Notes under the pieces: model-generated | What the model was told of the DNA's origin: nothing | The model's database searches: none | What the model saw: the letters and a program-made list of their open reading frames with translations, nothing else | Position numbers and translations under genes: made by a program | From: JBMNEH01 sp050948665 | GTDB lineage: Bacteria > Bacillota > Clostridia > Christensenellales > UMGS416 | Direction: 5' to 3' | Length of the DNA stretch: 64,000 nt | Assembly: GCA_050948665.1 (NCBI GenBank) | Contig: JBMNEH010000001.1 | Location: forward strand, 1,240,001 to 1,304,000 | Shown: one piece after another, positions 8,699 through 18,345 of the stretch | Position numbering within the stretch: the stretch's first letter is position 1 | How the letters are laid out: each line of letters opens with the position of its first letter

Positions 8699-9398
8699 TG
8701 CGTCAACCATTACAGCCGGTGTAGCTCTTTGGGAGGACGGTGAGATTTGCTATGAAGCATTGTCTGTTAACGGAATGACCCATTCGCAAACACTTATGCC
8801 TATGGTGGCAGAAGCAATGAATCGCATCGAATGGAAACCCCAAACTGTGGACGCTTACGCAGCGGTAAACGGACCCGGCTCCTTTACAGGCATAAGAATC
8901 GGTGTTGCTACGGCAAAAGGTCTGGCAGAAGCGGCTCGTGCATTGACCGTTGGGGTCAATACTTTGGAAACATTGGCGTTTGGTCTGTTTTCCCGTGATT
9001 GGATCCTTCCTGTTCTTGACGCGAGAAGAGGACAGGTGTATACCGGACTGTATAAGTGGATCGGAAACGATCTCATAGAGGAGATACCGCCAATGGCCTG
9101 CGCATGGGAAGAAATGGCCGAATACCTTCCAAAGGGAAAGACCATCATCCTTTGCGGGGACGGAGCGAAGACCTTTCTGGATGCTTTTTCAGAAAAACAC
9201 AGTGGGAAGGTTCTGCTTCCCCCCGTCAACCAACGACTGCAAAGAGCATCTTCATGTGCGATTCTGGCAGCAAAGAAGCTTGCGGCAGGAGAGGGAATGG
9301 ACGCTGCGCAGTTGACCCCATTTTACCTTCGCGCATCTTCAGCGCTTACGACGGCGCAAAGAGCAGCAGCCGGTATCGGAAAGACCGGAAAACGATGA
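8679..9398 (+). CDS. tsaB: tRNA threonylcarbamoyladenosine biosynthesis protein TsaB
   Basis: 239 residues from ATG 8679, with GGGAGG six bases upstream inside the tsaE tail; the in-frame ATG 8652 has no such site and would add nine atypical residues. MRIAAIDASTITAGVALWEDG and VNGPGSFTGIRIGVATAKGLA are diagnostic of TsaB, an inactive ASKHA-fold paralogue that scaffolds TsaD and TsaE for t6A synthesis. Its stop overlaps the rimI start (ATGA). Confidence 0.95.
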   Translation: MRIAAIDASTITAGVALWEDGEICYEALSVNGMTHSQTLMPMVAEAMNRIEWKPQTVDAYAAVNGPGSFTGIRIGVATAKGLAEAARALTVGVNTLETLAFGLFSRDWILPVLDARRGQVYTGLYKWIGNDLIEEIPPMACAWEEMAEYLPKGKTIILCGDGAKTFLDAFSEKHSGKVLLPPVNQRLQRASSCAILAAKKLAAGEGMDAAQLTPFYLRASSALTTAQRAAAGIGKTGKR

Positions 9399-9883
9399 TG
9401 CTTCGCCCTATGACCCTGGCGGACGCAGAGAAACTGGATGCTTTAGAGAAGCTTTGCTTTTCTCAGCCATGGCCAAAAGGCTCCTTTCGAAGTGAATGGA
9501 AGAATCACCTTGCCCGTTATGTGGTAGCCGATGAGAACGGAATACTGGTTGGGTACGGCGGCATGTGGATAGTTCTTCTGGAGGCACAGATCACCAGCAT
9601 TGCCGTACACCCTGCATATCGTCGTCAAGGGATGGGAACCAAGATTCTGTATTGGCTGATGCAGCGTGCCTGGGACGAACTTGGCATCGTACAGGTTACT
9701 CTGGAAACGAGGGTAAGTAATCTTCCTGCTCGCGGCTTATATGAAAAACTGGGCTTTGTCAATGAAGGAATACGTCCAAGATATTATGAGAATTCCGAAG
9801 ATGCTGTCATTTATTGGAACCGGGATACACGGAATTGCCTTGGAATTCCCATGGAAAAAAATGTATCGCCGGGACTATTTTGA
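9395..9883 (+). CDS. rimI: Ribosomal protein S18-alanine N-acetyltransferase RimI (GNAT)
   Basis: 162 residues from ATG 9395, overlapping the tsaB stop; ATG 9398 is an equally possible start. The acetyl-CoA-binding motif A is ITSIAVHPAYRRQGMGTKIL, followed by LETRVSNLPARGLYEKLGFVNEGIRPRYYENSEDAVIYW, the classical RimI tail. RimI-type enzymes acetylate a protein N-terminus. The tsaE-tsaB-rimI order is conserved in Firmicutes. Weak ribosome binding site, so translational coupling with tsaB is likely. Confidence 0.9.
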   Translation: MMLRPMTLADAEKLDALEKLCFSQPWPKGSFRSEWKNHLARYVVADENGILVGYGGMWIVLLEAQITSIAVHPAYRRQGMGTKILYWLMQRAWDELGIVQVTLETRVSNLPARGLYEKLGFVNEGIRPRYYENSEDAVIYWNRDTRNCLGIPMEKNVSPGLF

Positions 9884-9892
9884 GAGGGTGGA

Positions 9893-10651
9893 ATGGATAT
9901 CTTTGTACAACTGGGAAACCTTTCCGTCGCTACCCGAATTGAGGGCAATGGGGCACCCCTTGTGCTGCTTCATGGCTGGGGAGGAAAGCGCGACAGCTGG
10001 CTACCGGTGATACGTCATTATGCGGAAAATTACACAGTCTACGTCCTGGATTTCCCCGGCTTCGGACAAACTCCGGAGCCACCGCATACTTGGGATGTAA
10101 CCGATTATGCCGCGCTTGTGGATGAATGGCTTGAAGCACTCGGAGTTCGCGGCGCCTATGTAATCGGGCATTCCTTTGGCGGAAGAGTAGCTATTTTATT
10201 GGCTGCCAGATATCCTCACAGGGTAGCAAAGCTGGTGTTGACCGATGCAGCGGGATTGATACCCAAAAGATCATTTCGATATTATGTAAAGGTATACACC
10301 TACAAGATCGGTAAAGTACTCAGCCGCTTGTTGGGTCTACCTATAGAAAAACTGATGAAGAAAGCCGGCTCCCCGGATTATCAGCAGCTTTCTCAAGGTA
10401 TGAGGAAGATTTTTACCCGGGTAGTGAATCAGGACTTATCGGGTTATCTGCCGGATATTCAAGCGCCGACACTATTGATTTACGGTCGGGAAGATAAGGA
10501 AACACCAGTCGCATTCGGTGAATATATGGAAAAGCATATCCCCGATGCCGGACTAGTGGTCCTGGAGAATGCAGGCCATTTTGCTTATTTGGATCAGTTC
10601 CCGAGTTTTTGTAAAATCGTAAATGTTTTTTTAAAGGAAGATGAGGCATGA
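9893..10651 (+). CDS. Alpha/beta-fold hydrolase
   Basis: 252 residues. Oxyanion motif LLHGWGGKRDSW is near residue 25, nucleophile-elbow GHSFGG near residue 90, Asp-containing LLIYGREDKETP, and catalytic His in ENAGHFAYLDQFP. All three catalytic positions appear present, so this should be an active soluble esterase or lipase-like hydrolase. The substrate is unknown. It sits 9 bases after rimI and overlaps the murF-like gene by four bases, which makes a link to cell-envelope work possible but unproven. Confidence 0.85.
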   Translation: MDIFVQLGNLSVATRIEGNGAPLVLLHGWGGKRDSWLPVIRHYAENYTVYVLDFPGFGQTPEPPHTWDVTDYAALVDEWLEALGVRGAYVIGHSFGGRVAILLAARYPHRVAKLVLTDAAGLIPKRSFRYYVKVYTYKIGKVLSRLLGLPIEKLMKKAGSPDYQQLSQGMRKIFTRVVNQDLSGYLPDIQAPTLLIYGREDKETPVAFGEYMEKHIPDAGLVVLENAGHFAYLDQFPSFCKIVNVFLKEDEA

Positions 10652-12264
10652 CCCTACTTGCTCTGGTAATTATCGGTATTTCATCGCCGTTACATGCACT
10701 GCAATATTGGTATGTATTACAAACCTTATCATACCATCTGGATGAATATGTCCGTTGGCAGGGTAAAAGACTGCTGGCAGAGTGGCTGCTTTCCGGTTGG
10801 ACGCTGATTGCTGTAGGATTCGTGCTGGCCGCCGGCTTTGTAGCGGAGAGCCTTGGTTTAAAATTTGTACCCCTGTCCGTTTCCCTGGTTTGGGCGTTGT
10901 TGGGAGTTGTGCGATGTGTAAGGAACCGCAAAAAAGCTATGAAAAAACCGCTGGTGTTTACAAAGAGAATATGGCGGCTTGTTGCTTTTACGTTGTTAGT
11001 CACATTGTTTGTCTCGATGATGTTTTCCCTGGTAATTTGGTATACGGGCGCCTTTGATGCGCTGTGGCCGGTATGTGCACAGATAGTATTAATGGTTTTA
11101 GGTATGCCTTGGGTCATATGGTTATCCGCTGCAATGGCACAACCTGTTGAGAATGCTATACAGCAGAGCTATATAAGGGATGCTCGTCGGAAGCTTGACA
11201 GTATTTCCGGATTGATTACCATAGGTATTACAGGCAGCTACGGCAAAACCAGCTGTAAGGTTATTCTGGGTGAAATGCTTTCCAAAAAATACAAAACTTT
11301 TATTACTCCGGCAAGTTACAATACACCTATGGGCGTTACGCGGGCTATACGGGAAAATATGCCCCGGGATACTCAAGTTTTTATTGCCGAAATGGGATCA
11401 AGGCATGTAGGAGATATTCGGGAAATGTGTGCTATTGTAAACCCGGACATCGGATTTATAACCTCTATCGGACCACAGCATCTGGAAACCTTTGGTTCTC
11501 TGGAGAATATAGCAAAGGGAAAATACGAATTGATCGAGTGTCTTCCTGAAGGTGGGTTGGCTATATTTCCCGGCGATATTCCTTTAGGCATGGCACAGTA
11601 CAGAAACACACGGGAGCCAAAGGTGTTATTTGGCTTGAATCCGCCAGAAGGTGTTGCCTATGCGATGCAGGCAGAAGAGATTTCATGCGGTCCAGAGGGT
11701 GTGGCATTCACCCTTGTAAACAGTAATGGTACACGTGTGCCATGTTCCTGCAGGCTTTTGGGGAAACATAATATCAGCAATATACTCGGCTGCGCTGCAG
11801 TTGCAGAAAGACTTGACGTCAGCATTGAGGAAATTGCGGATGCAATTCGTACTCTGCGTCCCGTGGAGCACAGACTTCAGCTGCTTGATGCCGGTGGGCA
11901 AATTACAGTGATCGATGATTCCTTTAATGCTTCAACTGCGGGGACACGTGCCGCCCTGGAGGTCCTCCGGGATTTTCCAGGACGAAAAGTAATCATCACG
12001 CCAGGACTTATTGAGCTGGGAGAGAGTCAGGATGCGGAAAATAAAGCTTTCGGTGAAGCAATGGCCAGCCTCGCTGATATTGTAATTCTGGTTGCCGGAA
12101 ATGCCGAAAAAATGGCTGAAGGACTGAAAAATGCGGGTTTCCAAATGGAACACTGTTATTGCACTGATAGTTTAAGGGAAGCTATGGAGGTGCACAAGCG
12201 TATTGTGCGACAAGGGGATGTTGTGCTTTTTGAAAACGATTTACCGGATGCACTGGAAAGATAG
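10648..12264 (+). CDS. murF: MurF-type Mur ligase with N-terminal membrane region
   Basis: 538 residues, about 80-100 longer than usual MurF. The first 170 residues hold about four hydrophobic spans (near 1-20, 48-68, 72-90 and 110-135, with another at 140-160). The Mur ligase part then starts with GITGSYGKTS (ATP loop, about 193-202), TPASYNTPMGVTRAI, FIAEMGSRHVGDI, GPQHLETFGSLENIAKGKYELI and DDSFNAS. MurF adds D-Ala-D-Ala to UDP-MurNAc-tripeptide. The next gene is ddl, which makes that dipeptide, supporting the call. Membrane tethering would place the last cytoplasmic peptidoglycan step at the membrane. Confidence 0.88.
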   Translation: MTLLALVIIGISSPLHALQYWYVLQTLSYHLDEYVRWQGKRLLAEWLLSGWTLIAVGFVLAAGFVAESLGLKFVPLSVSLVWALLGVVRCVRNRKKAMKKPLVFTKRIWRLVAFTLLVTLFVSMMFSLVIWYTGAFDALWPVCAQIVLMVLGMPWVIWLSAAMAQPVENAIQQSYIRDARRKLDSISGLITIGITGSYGKTSCKVILGEMLSKKYKTFITPASYNTPMGVTRAIRENMPRDTQVFIAEMGSRHVGDIREMCAIVNPDIGFITSIGPQHLETFGSLENIAKGKYELIECLPEGGLAIFPGDIPLGMAQYRNTREPKVLFGLNPPEGVAYAMQAEEISCGPEGVAFTLVNSNGTRVPCSCRLLGKHNISNILGCAAVAERLDVSIEEIADAIRTLRPVEHRLQLLDAGGQITVIDDSFNASTAGTRAALEVLRDFPGRKVIITPGLIELGESQDAENKAFGEAMASLADIVILVAGNAEKMAEGLKNAGFQMEHCYCTDSLREAMEVHKRIVRQGDVVLFENDLPDALER

Positions 12265-12275
12265 GGAGGGTTTTT

Positions 12276-13463
12276 ATGAAGAAAACATTGGCCGTATTTT
12301 TCGGCGGCTGTAGTTGCGAGCATGATGTGTCAATTATTACCGGCCATCAGGTCATGGAGAATGCTGATAGGAGTCAATACGACGTTTTCCCCATATATAT
12401 CGACAGAAGCGGACGTTGGTATACCGGCGAATCATTGCGGGATATAAAAGCATTTGAAGCTTTTTCTCCCGATACAGCACAACAAATCTATATGAACCCC
12501 TTTCCTGATGACGGTGCTGTCTATAAAGTAAACGAAAAGAGGAGATTGTTTTCGGGAAAAAGAAAACCCATTGCGCATATCCACGTTGCGTTACCTGCCA
12601 TGCATGGCATGAACGGAGAAGACGGGACTCTGCAGGGTTTTCTCGAGCTCGCCGATATCCCGTATACTTCTGCGGGAGTGATGGGATCCAGTTTGGGCAT
12701 GGATAAAATCGCCATGCATATGATATTTCGAGGGGCGGGGCTACCTGTTTTGCCTTTCATTGCCTGCGAGAGAATACGCTTTACACAAGAGCCTGATGCT
12801 GTGTTAAAAGAGGCTGAAGAGAAACTGCTATATCCTATTTTTGTGAAGCCCTGCAATCTTGGCTCTTCTATCGGTATCAGTAGAGCTACGGACAGAGAAA
12901 GCCTGCGGAATGCGCTGGAGGTAGCCTTCTCATATGACCGTAGGGTCATGATGGAAAAAGGCCTTGAATGCATTGAGGTAAATTGCTCGGCTATGGGTTT
13001 CGGAGGTTCCCCTGAGGTTTCACTGGTAGAGCAGCCAGTCTCCCATAAAGAACTGCTTTCCTTTGGTGAAAAATATTTGGGAAAACTAAGCAAAGCTTCG
13101 GGCATGGCGAACCTTTCCCGAATTTTGCCCGCGCAGATAGGGAATGAGATGACGGATGAAGTGCGAAGACTTACCGGTGAGATTTTTACACTGTTGGACT
13201 GTCGAGGTGTTGTGCGTATTGATTATATGATTGAAAAGAGTACAAACCAACTTTATGTGAATGAGATCAATACGATTCCCGGCTCTTTGGCATATTATCT
13301 TTGGGAACCTTTGGGAATTTCTTTTACCCGGTTAATTGACAGAATCGTAGACCAGGCAGTAGCCGCACAAAGAGAAAAGCACGCAAACAATTATGTATAT
13401 GAGTCACCTATTTTAGCCCAATTTACAAGCGGCTTAAAAAACATGAAACGAGGAAAGACATGA
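12276..13463 (+). CDS. ddl: D-alanine--D-alanine ligase
   Basis: 395 residues, ATP-grasp fold. FGGCSCEHDVSIITGHQVM at the N-terminus is the family signature (usually GGxSxEHEVS); ALPAMHGMNGEDGTLQGFLELADIPYTSAGVMGS and YVNEINTIPGSLAYYLWEP carry substrate and Mg-binding residues. The enzyme joins two D-alanines for peptidoglycan. At 395 residues it is somewhat longer than the typical 300-370. Start ATG 12276 follows AGGGAGGG. It directly follows murF, the user of its product, and its TGA overlaps the icd ATG. Confidence 0.95.
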   Translation: MKKTLAVFFGGCSCEHDVSIITGHQVMENADRSQYDVFPIYIDRSGRWYTGESLRDIKAFEAFSPDTAQQIYMNPFPDDGAVYKVNEKRRLFSGKRKPIAHIHVALPAMHGMNGEDGTLQGFLELADIPYTSAGVMGSSLGMDKIAMHMIFRGAGLPVLPFIACERIRFTQEPDAVLKEAEEKLLYPIFVKPCNLGSSIGISRATDRESLRNALEVAFSYDRRVMMEKGLECIEVNCSAMGFGGSPEVSLVEQPVSHKELLSFGEKYLGKLSKASGMANLSRILPAQIGNEMTDEVRRLTGEIFTLLDCRGVVRIDYMIEKSTNQLYVNEINTIPGSLAYYLWEPLGISFTRLIDRIVDQAVAAQREKHANNYVYESPILAQFTSGLKNMKRGKT

Positions 13464-14662
13464 ACCGGATTTCCATGACAATTCCCCTTGCAGAATTGGA
13501 CGGGGATGAAATGACCAGAGTACTCTGGAAATGGATTAAGGATGATTTGATTCTGCCTTATGTTGATTTGAAAACAGAATACTATGATTTGGGTCTCCAA
13601 AATCGGGAAAACACCAAAGATGAGATAACCCGAGATGCTGCTCGTGCCATAGCCAGACTGGGTGTCGGCGTAAAATGCGCGACAATTACACCCAATGCAC
13701 AAAGGGTTAGTGAATATCAGCTTTCCAATATGTGGAAGTCTCCGAACGGAACACTAAGAGCCATGTTGGACGGTACCGTTTTTAGGGTACCCATCCTCTG
13801 TAGGAACATTAAACCGTTAGTACCCGGGTGGAAGAAGCCGATTACCATAGCCCGGCATGCTTACGGCGACGTGTATTCAGCGGTAGAGACGGCAGTTCCG
13901 AAAGGGAAAAATGCGTTCATTATACTTGAGGATGAAAGCGGTGCGGAGACCCATCGGTTAAAGGTGCATAGTTTCTCCAGCTGCGGCATTCTACAGAGTA
14001 TGCACAACACCGACGATTCCATCCGCGGCTTTGCCAGGTCATGCTTTCGTTTTGCATTGTCAGAGAAGCAGGATCTTTGGTTTTCCACGAAAGATACCAT
14101 CTCCAAGATTTACGACCATTCCTTTAAAGACATTTTTCAAGAGATCTATGATGCAGAATTCAAGTCCTCCTTTGAAAAGGCTGGTATAACATATTTTTAC
14201 ACGCTGATTGATGACGCCGTTGCCCGAGTCATGCGTTCGGAAGGCGGCTTTATTTGGGCTTGTAAAAACTACGACGGGGATGTGATGAGCGATATGCTGG
14301 CCACAGCTTTTGGCTCTTTGGGACTCATGCGTTCTGTGCTGGCATCACCTTCCGGTGCCTTTGAGTATGAAGCAGCTCATGGCACAGTTACTCGTCATTA
14401 TCATCGTCATTTAGCGGGAGAGGAAACTTCCACGAATCCTGTTGCAACAATATTTGCCTGGACGGGTGCTTTGGGTAAACGAGCCGACATAGACGGAAAT
14501 AAGGCTCTTTGTAACTTCGCTGCTCGTTTAGAAAAAGCTACCATTGATACAATTGAAAGCGGTGTGATGACAGGTGACCTTTTCGCATTGGCTTCCGGAA
14601 ACGACTTGCGCAGAGTAACTACCCGAGAATTTATCAGAGAGATTGCTGTAAAGCTATCATAA
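13460..14662 (+). CDS. icd: NADP-type isocitrate dehydrogenase (homodimeric)
   Basis: 400 residues. ELDGDEMTRVLWKWIKDDLILPY at the N-terminus, MWKSPNGTLRAMLDGTVFRVPI, ARHAYGDVY, KNYDGDVMSDMLATAFGSLGLM and FEYEAAHGTVTRHYHRHLAGEETSTNPVATIFAWTGAL fit the eukaryote-like IDH family rather than the E. coli-like one. It converts isocitrate to 2-oxoglutarate, feeding glutamate and hence arginine synthesis. Four-base ATGA overlap with ddl, so it rides in the cell-wall operon without obvious pathway reason. The substrate block reads ATITPNAQRV instead of the more usual ATITPDExRV. Confidence 0.93.
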   Translation: MNRISMTIPLAELDGDEMTRVLWKWIKDDLILPYVDLKTEYYDLGLQNRENTKDEITRDAARAIARLGVGVKCATITPNAQRVSEYQLSNMWKSPNGTLRAMLDGTVFRVPILCRNIKPLVPGWKKPITIARHAYGDVYSAVETAVPKGKNAFIILEDESGAETHRLKVHSFSSCGILQSMHNTDDSIRGFARSCFRFALSEKQDLWFSTKDTISKIYDHSFKDIFQEIYDAEFKSSFEKAGITYFYTLIDDAVARVMRSEGGFIWACKNYDGDVMSDMLATAFGSLGLMRSVLASPSGAFEYEAAHGTVTRHYHRHLAGEETSTNPVATIFAWTGALGKRADIDGNKALCNFAARLEKATIDTIESGVMTGDLFALASGNDLRRVTTREFIREIAVKLS

Positions 14663-14686
14663 CATATGAAGAAGGAGTCGAATTAA

Positions 14687-17600
14687 ATGAAGAAAAAATT
14701 TGTGCATGTACCACCAAAAAACGGCTATCCTGAGTGGAACAATAATCCGGAAATCACCCGGATTAATGCTCTTCCTCCCCATGCTACATTTACCCATTGG
14801 CCCGACGAGGCTGCTGCAGCAGGAAAGACGTCCCCCTGGAAGGTTTCTCTTGACGGTATGTGGAAGTTTCACTGGTCCGAGAAACCTGCCGACAGACCAA
14901 TAGACTTTTATCGGACGGATTATGATGTCTCCGAATGGAAGGAGATCCCCGTACCCGGACAATGGCAGTTTTATGGCTACGATTATCCCCAGTACACAAA
15001 TACGAACTATCCCTGGATCACCAAAGAAGATGTTGAACTGCTGAAGAAAAAGGGCGATGCTGGCCTGTATAAGAATGGCATGCTTAAACCGCCATTTGCT
15101 CCCACTACATATAACCCCGTTGGCAGTTATGTAACCACCTTTACCCTGCCTGAAAGCTGGAAAGATATGCCCATAACACTTCGGTTTGAGGGTATAGAAT
15201 CCTGTGGGTATGTTTGGGTAAACGGAGACATGGTAGGTTTCTCCAAGTCCACCTTTGACCCGGTCGAGTTTGACATCACTCCGTATCTTGTCTCGGGCGT
15301 AAATCGCCTGGCCGTAGAGGTTTATCGTTGGTGTGACGGAAGTTGGCTGGAAGATCAGGATTTTTGGCGCCTCAGCGGAATATTCCGTTCTGTAACCGTG
15401 TATGCGAAGCCTTCAATTTCCATAAGGGATTATTATTTCCGCACCCATTTATCACAAGGCAAAGCACTGCCTACGTTGACTGTGGATTTAGAAAGCTACT
15501 CTATACCTTCTGCATTAGCCTCCCTGCAATTGTCTCTCCGTGACGGGGATGCTGTTGTTGCCTCTTCTCATATCAAAGATATACAGATCTATAATGAAAA
15601 AGCATCTGCGGAAACTAAATGGGAAATCGACCAGCCCCGCCTCTGGAGCGCAGAAGATCCCTATAGGTATACGCTGGTCATGGAACTGATGGATGAGCAC
15701 GGCCAGGTGTTGGAGGTGGTTTCACAGAAGGTAGGTCTTGTAGAGATCACGATCCATGGAAATATACTTCGCGTGAACGGAAAGCGCGTACTCTTCAATG
15801 GAACCAATCGACATGAATTCTCCGCCCGTACCGGCAGAACGGTAACAACTGAAGAGATGATTGAAGATATTCTGCTTATGAAACGCAATAATATCAATGC
15901 TGTTCGGACCAGTCATTACCCTAATGATCCCCGTTGGTATGAGCTCTGCGATATCTACGGACTTTATCTGATCGATGAGACAAATCTGGAAACACACGGA
16001 ACCTGGTGTTACCCTGATTTGACCGGTGAGAACAAACATCCGCATGCGCTGCCAGGCAGCTTCCCACAGTGGAGAGAAGCAGTGGTTTCAAGGTGTCGCA
16101 CAATGGTTTTCCGGGATAGGAATCACCCTTGCGTTACCCTTTGGTCCTTGGGAAATGAATCCTGGGGCGGAGAAAATTTCCGTTGGATGTATAAGGAAAT
16201 TAAAAGCATTGACCCCACCCGTCCCATACATTACGAGTCCGTCATTCATACACCAGAATATAATGACGTGACAGACGTGGTAAGCATGATGTATGCTCCG
16301 GCCACTGTGCTTGAGCGATATGCCCACGGTCCGGCAAAGAAGCCCTTTATTCTCTGTGAATATTCCCACGCAATGGGGAATTCCTGCGGCGCACTGGAAA
16401 AGTATACCGATCTATTCCACAAATACCCCATGTTGCAAGGCGGATTTATTTGGGACTGGGTAGATCAGGCAATTTGGAAAACGAACGAACATGGCGATGA
16501 ATACCTGGCATATGGTGGAGATTTCGGTGAGTATCCTCATGACGGAAATTTCTGCGGTGATGGTCTGGTGCTTGCCGACAGAAGGCCTACGCCTAAGCTT
16601 GCAGAGGTGAAGTATTGTTATCAGCCCATTCGGGTAGATATAAAGGATCCTTTCCGAGGTGTGTTCGCCGTAAAGAATACGAATCTATTTACGGATTTCT
16701 CAATATATTCCGGACGCTGGTCTCTCGAGCATGAGGGCAGAGAAGTAGAGAGCGGAGAGTTCACTATGGACATAGCACCCGGAAAGGTTGGCAGAATGAA
16801 AATTCCATATCACCAGCCCAAAGATGCGATGCCCGGGGATGACCTGTTTTTGAATCTGTCCTTCACTTTGAAAGAGAGTACAATATGGGCAGATGCGGGA
16901 CACGAGGTGGCAGCAATGCAGTTCGGTCTGCCCGTTGCGTTGCGTAAAACCCGGAAGAATATCCTCTTCCGCAACGGCGATGTAGAGGCTGAGATTGACG
17001 CTGTGACCGGCCGTTTGATACGCTATAATGTAAAAGGACAGGAATTGCTTGCGACGCCTATGGGATTGAATTTCTGGCGGGCCCTGACAGATAACGATAG
17101 GGGCAATCGACTTGATGTGCGGAGCGGTGTTTGGCAGCATGAAGGTCGCGATGCCAGGGTACTTGGAATCGTCAAGTACAGAAAGAGAGAAGGGGGAGGT
17201 GCAAGCGTATATTATTGGCTTCCCTCCACCATGTCACAATGCTGTGTGGACTACACTCCTCAACCTGATGGCGGTTTATTTGTCACCCTTAGTCTCCAGC
17301 CCGGAAAGAAGATGCCCGAGATACCGGAAGTCGGAATGATGTTGGCAGTTGACGGCTCTTTGGATACTCTGCATTGGTTTGGAATGGGTCCGGGAGAGTC
17401 TACATGGGATCGTCCCTCAGGTTGCCGTGTCAGCAGATGGAGCAGCAAGGTAATGGATCTTCATACAGAATATTTGAAGCCCCAGGAGACCGGAGGGTTG
17501 ACGGATGTCCGTTGGCTGGCAGTTTCCGATGAAAAGGGTAAAGGTGTTGCATTACAGGGAAATCCTTTCTTTGATTGTACGGTTTGTCCTTGGACACCAG

Positions 17601-17788
17601 AAGAAACGCAGGCGGCAGCACATGATTACGAATTACCGGATACCGGTCGCACTGTTATTCGTATCAGTTACAAGCAAATGGGCGTAGGAGGTGATGATAC
17701 CTGGGGAGCTAAAACGCACCCGGAGTATACGCTTCCAGCCAATCGGATTTACAGCTTCAGCTTTATGCTGCAGCCCAGTTTAATCTGA
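14687..17788 (+). CDS. lacZ: Beta-galactosidase LacZ (glycoside hydrolase family 2)
   Basis: 1033 residues, full LacZ length. Sugar-binding domain at about 60-240, immunoglobulin-like domains, then the TIM barrel with the general acid/base Glu about 491 (LGNESWGG) and the nucleophile Glu about 558 (LCEYSHAMGN), followed by the C-terminal beta-galactosidase small chain domain. RTSHYPNDPRWYELCDIYGLYLIDETNLETHG is typical. No signal peptide, so lactose or other galactosides are cut inside the cell. It lies 24 bases after icd with AGAAGGAG ahead of ATG 14687 and may have extra promoters I do not see. galT and galactonate dehydratase elsewhere in the window would use the galactose released. Confidence 0.96.
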   Translation: MKKKFVHVPPKNGYPEWNNNPEITRINALPPHATFTHWPDEAAAAGKTSPWKVSLDGMWKFHWSEKPADRPIDFYRTDYDVSEWKEIPVPGQWQFYGYDYPQYTNTNYPWITKEDVELLKKKGDAGLYKNGMLKPPFAPTTYNPVGSYVTTFTLPESWKDMPITLRFEGIESCGYVWVNGDMVGFSKSTFDPVEFDITPYLVSGVNRLAVEVYRWCDGSWLEDQDFWRLSGIFRSVTVYAKPSISIRDYYFRTHLSQGKALPTLTVDLESYSIPSALASLQLSLRDGDAVVASSHIKDIQIYNEKASAETKWEIDQPRLWSAEDPYRYTLVMELMDEHGQVLEVVSQKVGLVEITIHGNILRVNGKRVLFNGTNRHEFSARTGRTVTTEEMIEDILLMKRNNINAVRTSHYPNDPRWYELCDIYGLYLIDETNLETHGTWCYPDLTGENKHPHALPGSFPQWREAVVSRCRTMVFRDRNHPCVTLWSLGNESWGGENFRWMYKEIKSIDPTRPIHYESVIHTPEYNDVTDVVSMMYAPATVLERYAHGPAKKPFILCEYSHAMGNSCGALEKYTDLFHKYPMLQGGFIWDWVDQAIWKTNEHGDEYLAYGGDFGEYPHDGNFCGDGLVLADRRPTPKLAEVKYCYQPIRVDIKDPFRGVFAVKNTNLFTDFSIYSGRWSLEHEGREVESGEFTMDIAPGKVGRMKIPYHQPKDAMPGDDLFLNLSFTLKESTIWADAGHEVAAMQFGLPVALRKTRKNILFRNGDVEAEIDAVTGRLIRYNVKGQELLATPMGLNFWRALTDNDRGNRLDVRSGVWQHEGRDARVLGIVKYRKREGGGASVYYWLPSTMSQCCVDYTPQPDGGLFVTLSLQPGKKMPEIPEVGMMLAVDGSLDTLHWFGMGPGESTWDRPSGCRVSRWSSKVMDLHTEYLKPQETGGLTDVRWLAVSDEKGKGVALQGNPFFDCTVCPWTPEETQAAAHDYELPDTGRTVIRISYKQMGVGGDDTWGAKTHPEYTLPANRIYSFSFMLQPSLI

Positions 17789-17821
17789 TGCCTTCCATCG
17801 CAAAAAAAAACAGGAAAACCA

Positions 17822-17850
17822 TTGCAACAGAACGCGTAATTTGTTATAAT
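17822..17850 (+). promoter_or_regulatory. Promoter of the asp23-amaP-nusB operon
   Basis: TTGCAA (17822-17827), 17-base spacer, TATAAT (17845-17850), then AAGGAGG nine bases ahead of ATG 17873. It follows the lacZ stop by about 35 bases, where an A-rich stretch but no clear terminator is seen. Confidence 0.75.
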
Positions 17851-17872
17851 GTATATTAAGGAGGTTAATTAC

Positions 17873-18277
17873 ATGGCAGAAATCAGAAAAAACGAGATTC
17901 TAACGGTGACTGAGAATGGTAATGTAACTTATGCAAGTGAGGTTATCGCCATTATTGCGGGCCTTGCTACAGCAGAAATCGACGGCATTGCCGCCATGAG
18001 TGGCGGACCCAATCTTTCCGAAATTCTTGGGAGGAAAAATTTCGCCAAGGGTGTAAAAATCACCGTGGTAGAGAACAAGGTGTCCGTGGCATTGGCAGTA
18101 ATCGTAAACTACGGAATAAAAATCCATGAGGTTTGCACATCAGCACAAGACGCTGTGCGTAGAGCAGTTGAGAATATGACCGGTCTCTCCGTCACAGATG
18201 TCAACGTCTCGGTTGTGGGAATACAGTTTGACAAGGAAACTACACCTGTTGTAGATTCTACACCCACAGAAAAATAA
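17873..18277 (+). CDS. Asp23/Gls24 family envelope stress protein
   Basis: 134 residues from ATG 17873 with an AAGGAGG site; an upstream in-frame ATG lies on the -10 box and is not used. The conserved blocks are VIAIIAGLATAEIDGIAAMSG, KGVKITVVENKVSVALAVIVNYGIKIHEVC and QDAVRRAVENMTGLSVTDVNVSVVGI. Asp23 proteins are abundant, membrane-tethered through AmaP, and relate to envelope stress. The next two genes encode that anchor and a DUF2273 protein, so the three form one unit. Confidence 0.93.
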   Translation: MAEIRKNEILTVTENGNVTYASEVIAIIAGLATAEIDGIAAMSGGPNLSEILGRKNFAKGVKITVVENKVSVALAVIVNYGIKIHEVCTSAQDAVRRAVENMTGLSVTDVNVSVVGIQFDKETTPVVDSTPTEK

Positions 18278-18345
18278 GTCCGTATCATCATAACCGGCAG
18301 CAGTTTTTACTTCTGCCGGTTATTGCATAACAAGGAGTGTGTATT

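Noticed and set aside
10413..11117. Open frame of 234 codons on the minus strand across the hydrolase/murF junction
   Set aside because: It is antisense to two well-recognised genes, has low-complexity Thr/Ser/Pro composition and no ribosome binding site.
12521..13105. Minus-strand frame of 194 codons
   Set aside because: Antisense to ddl, which is fully supported by family motifs.
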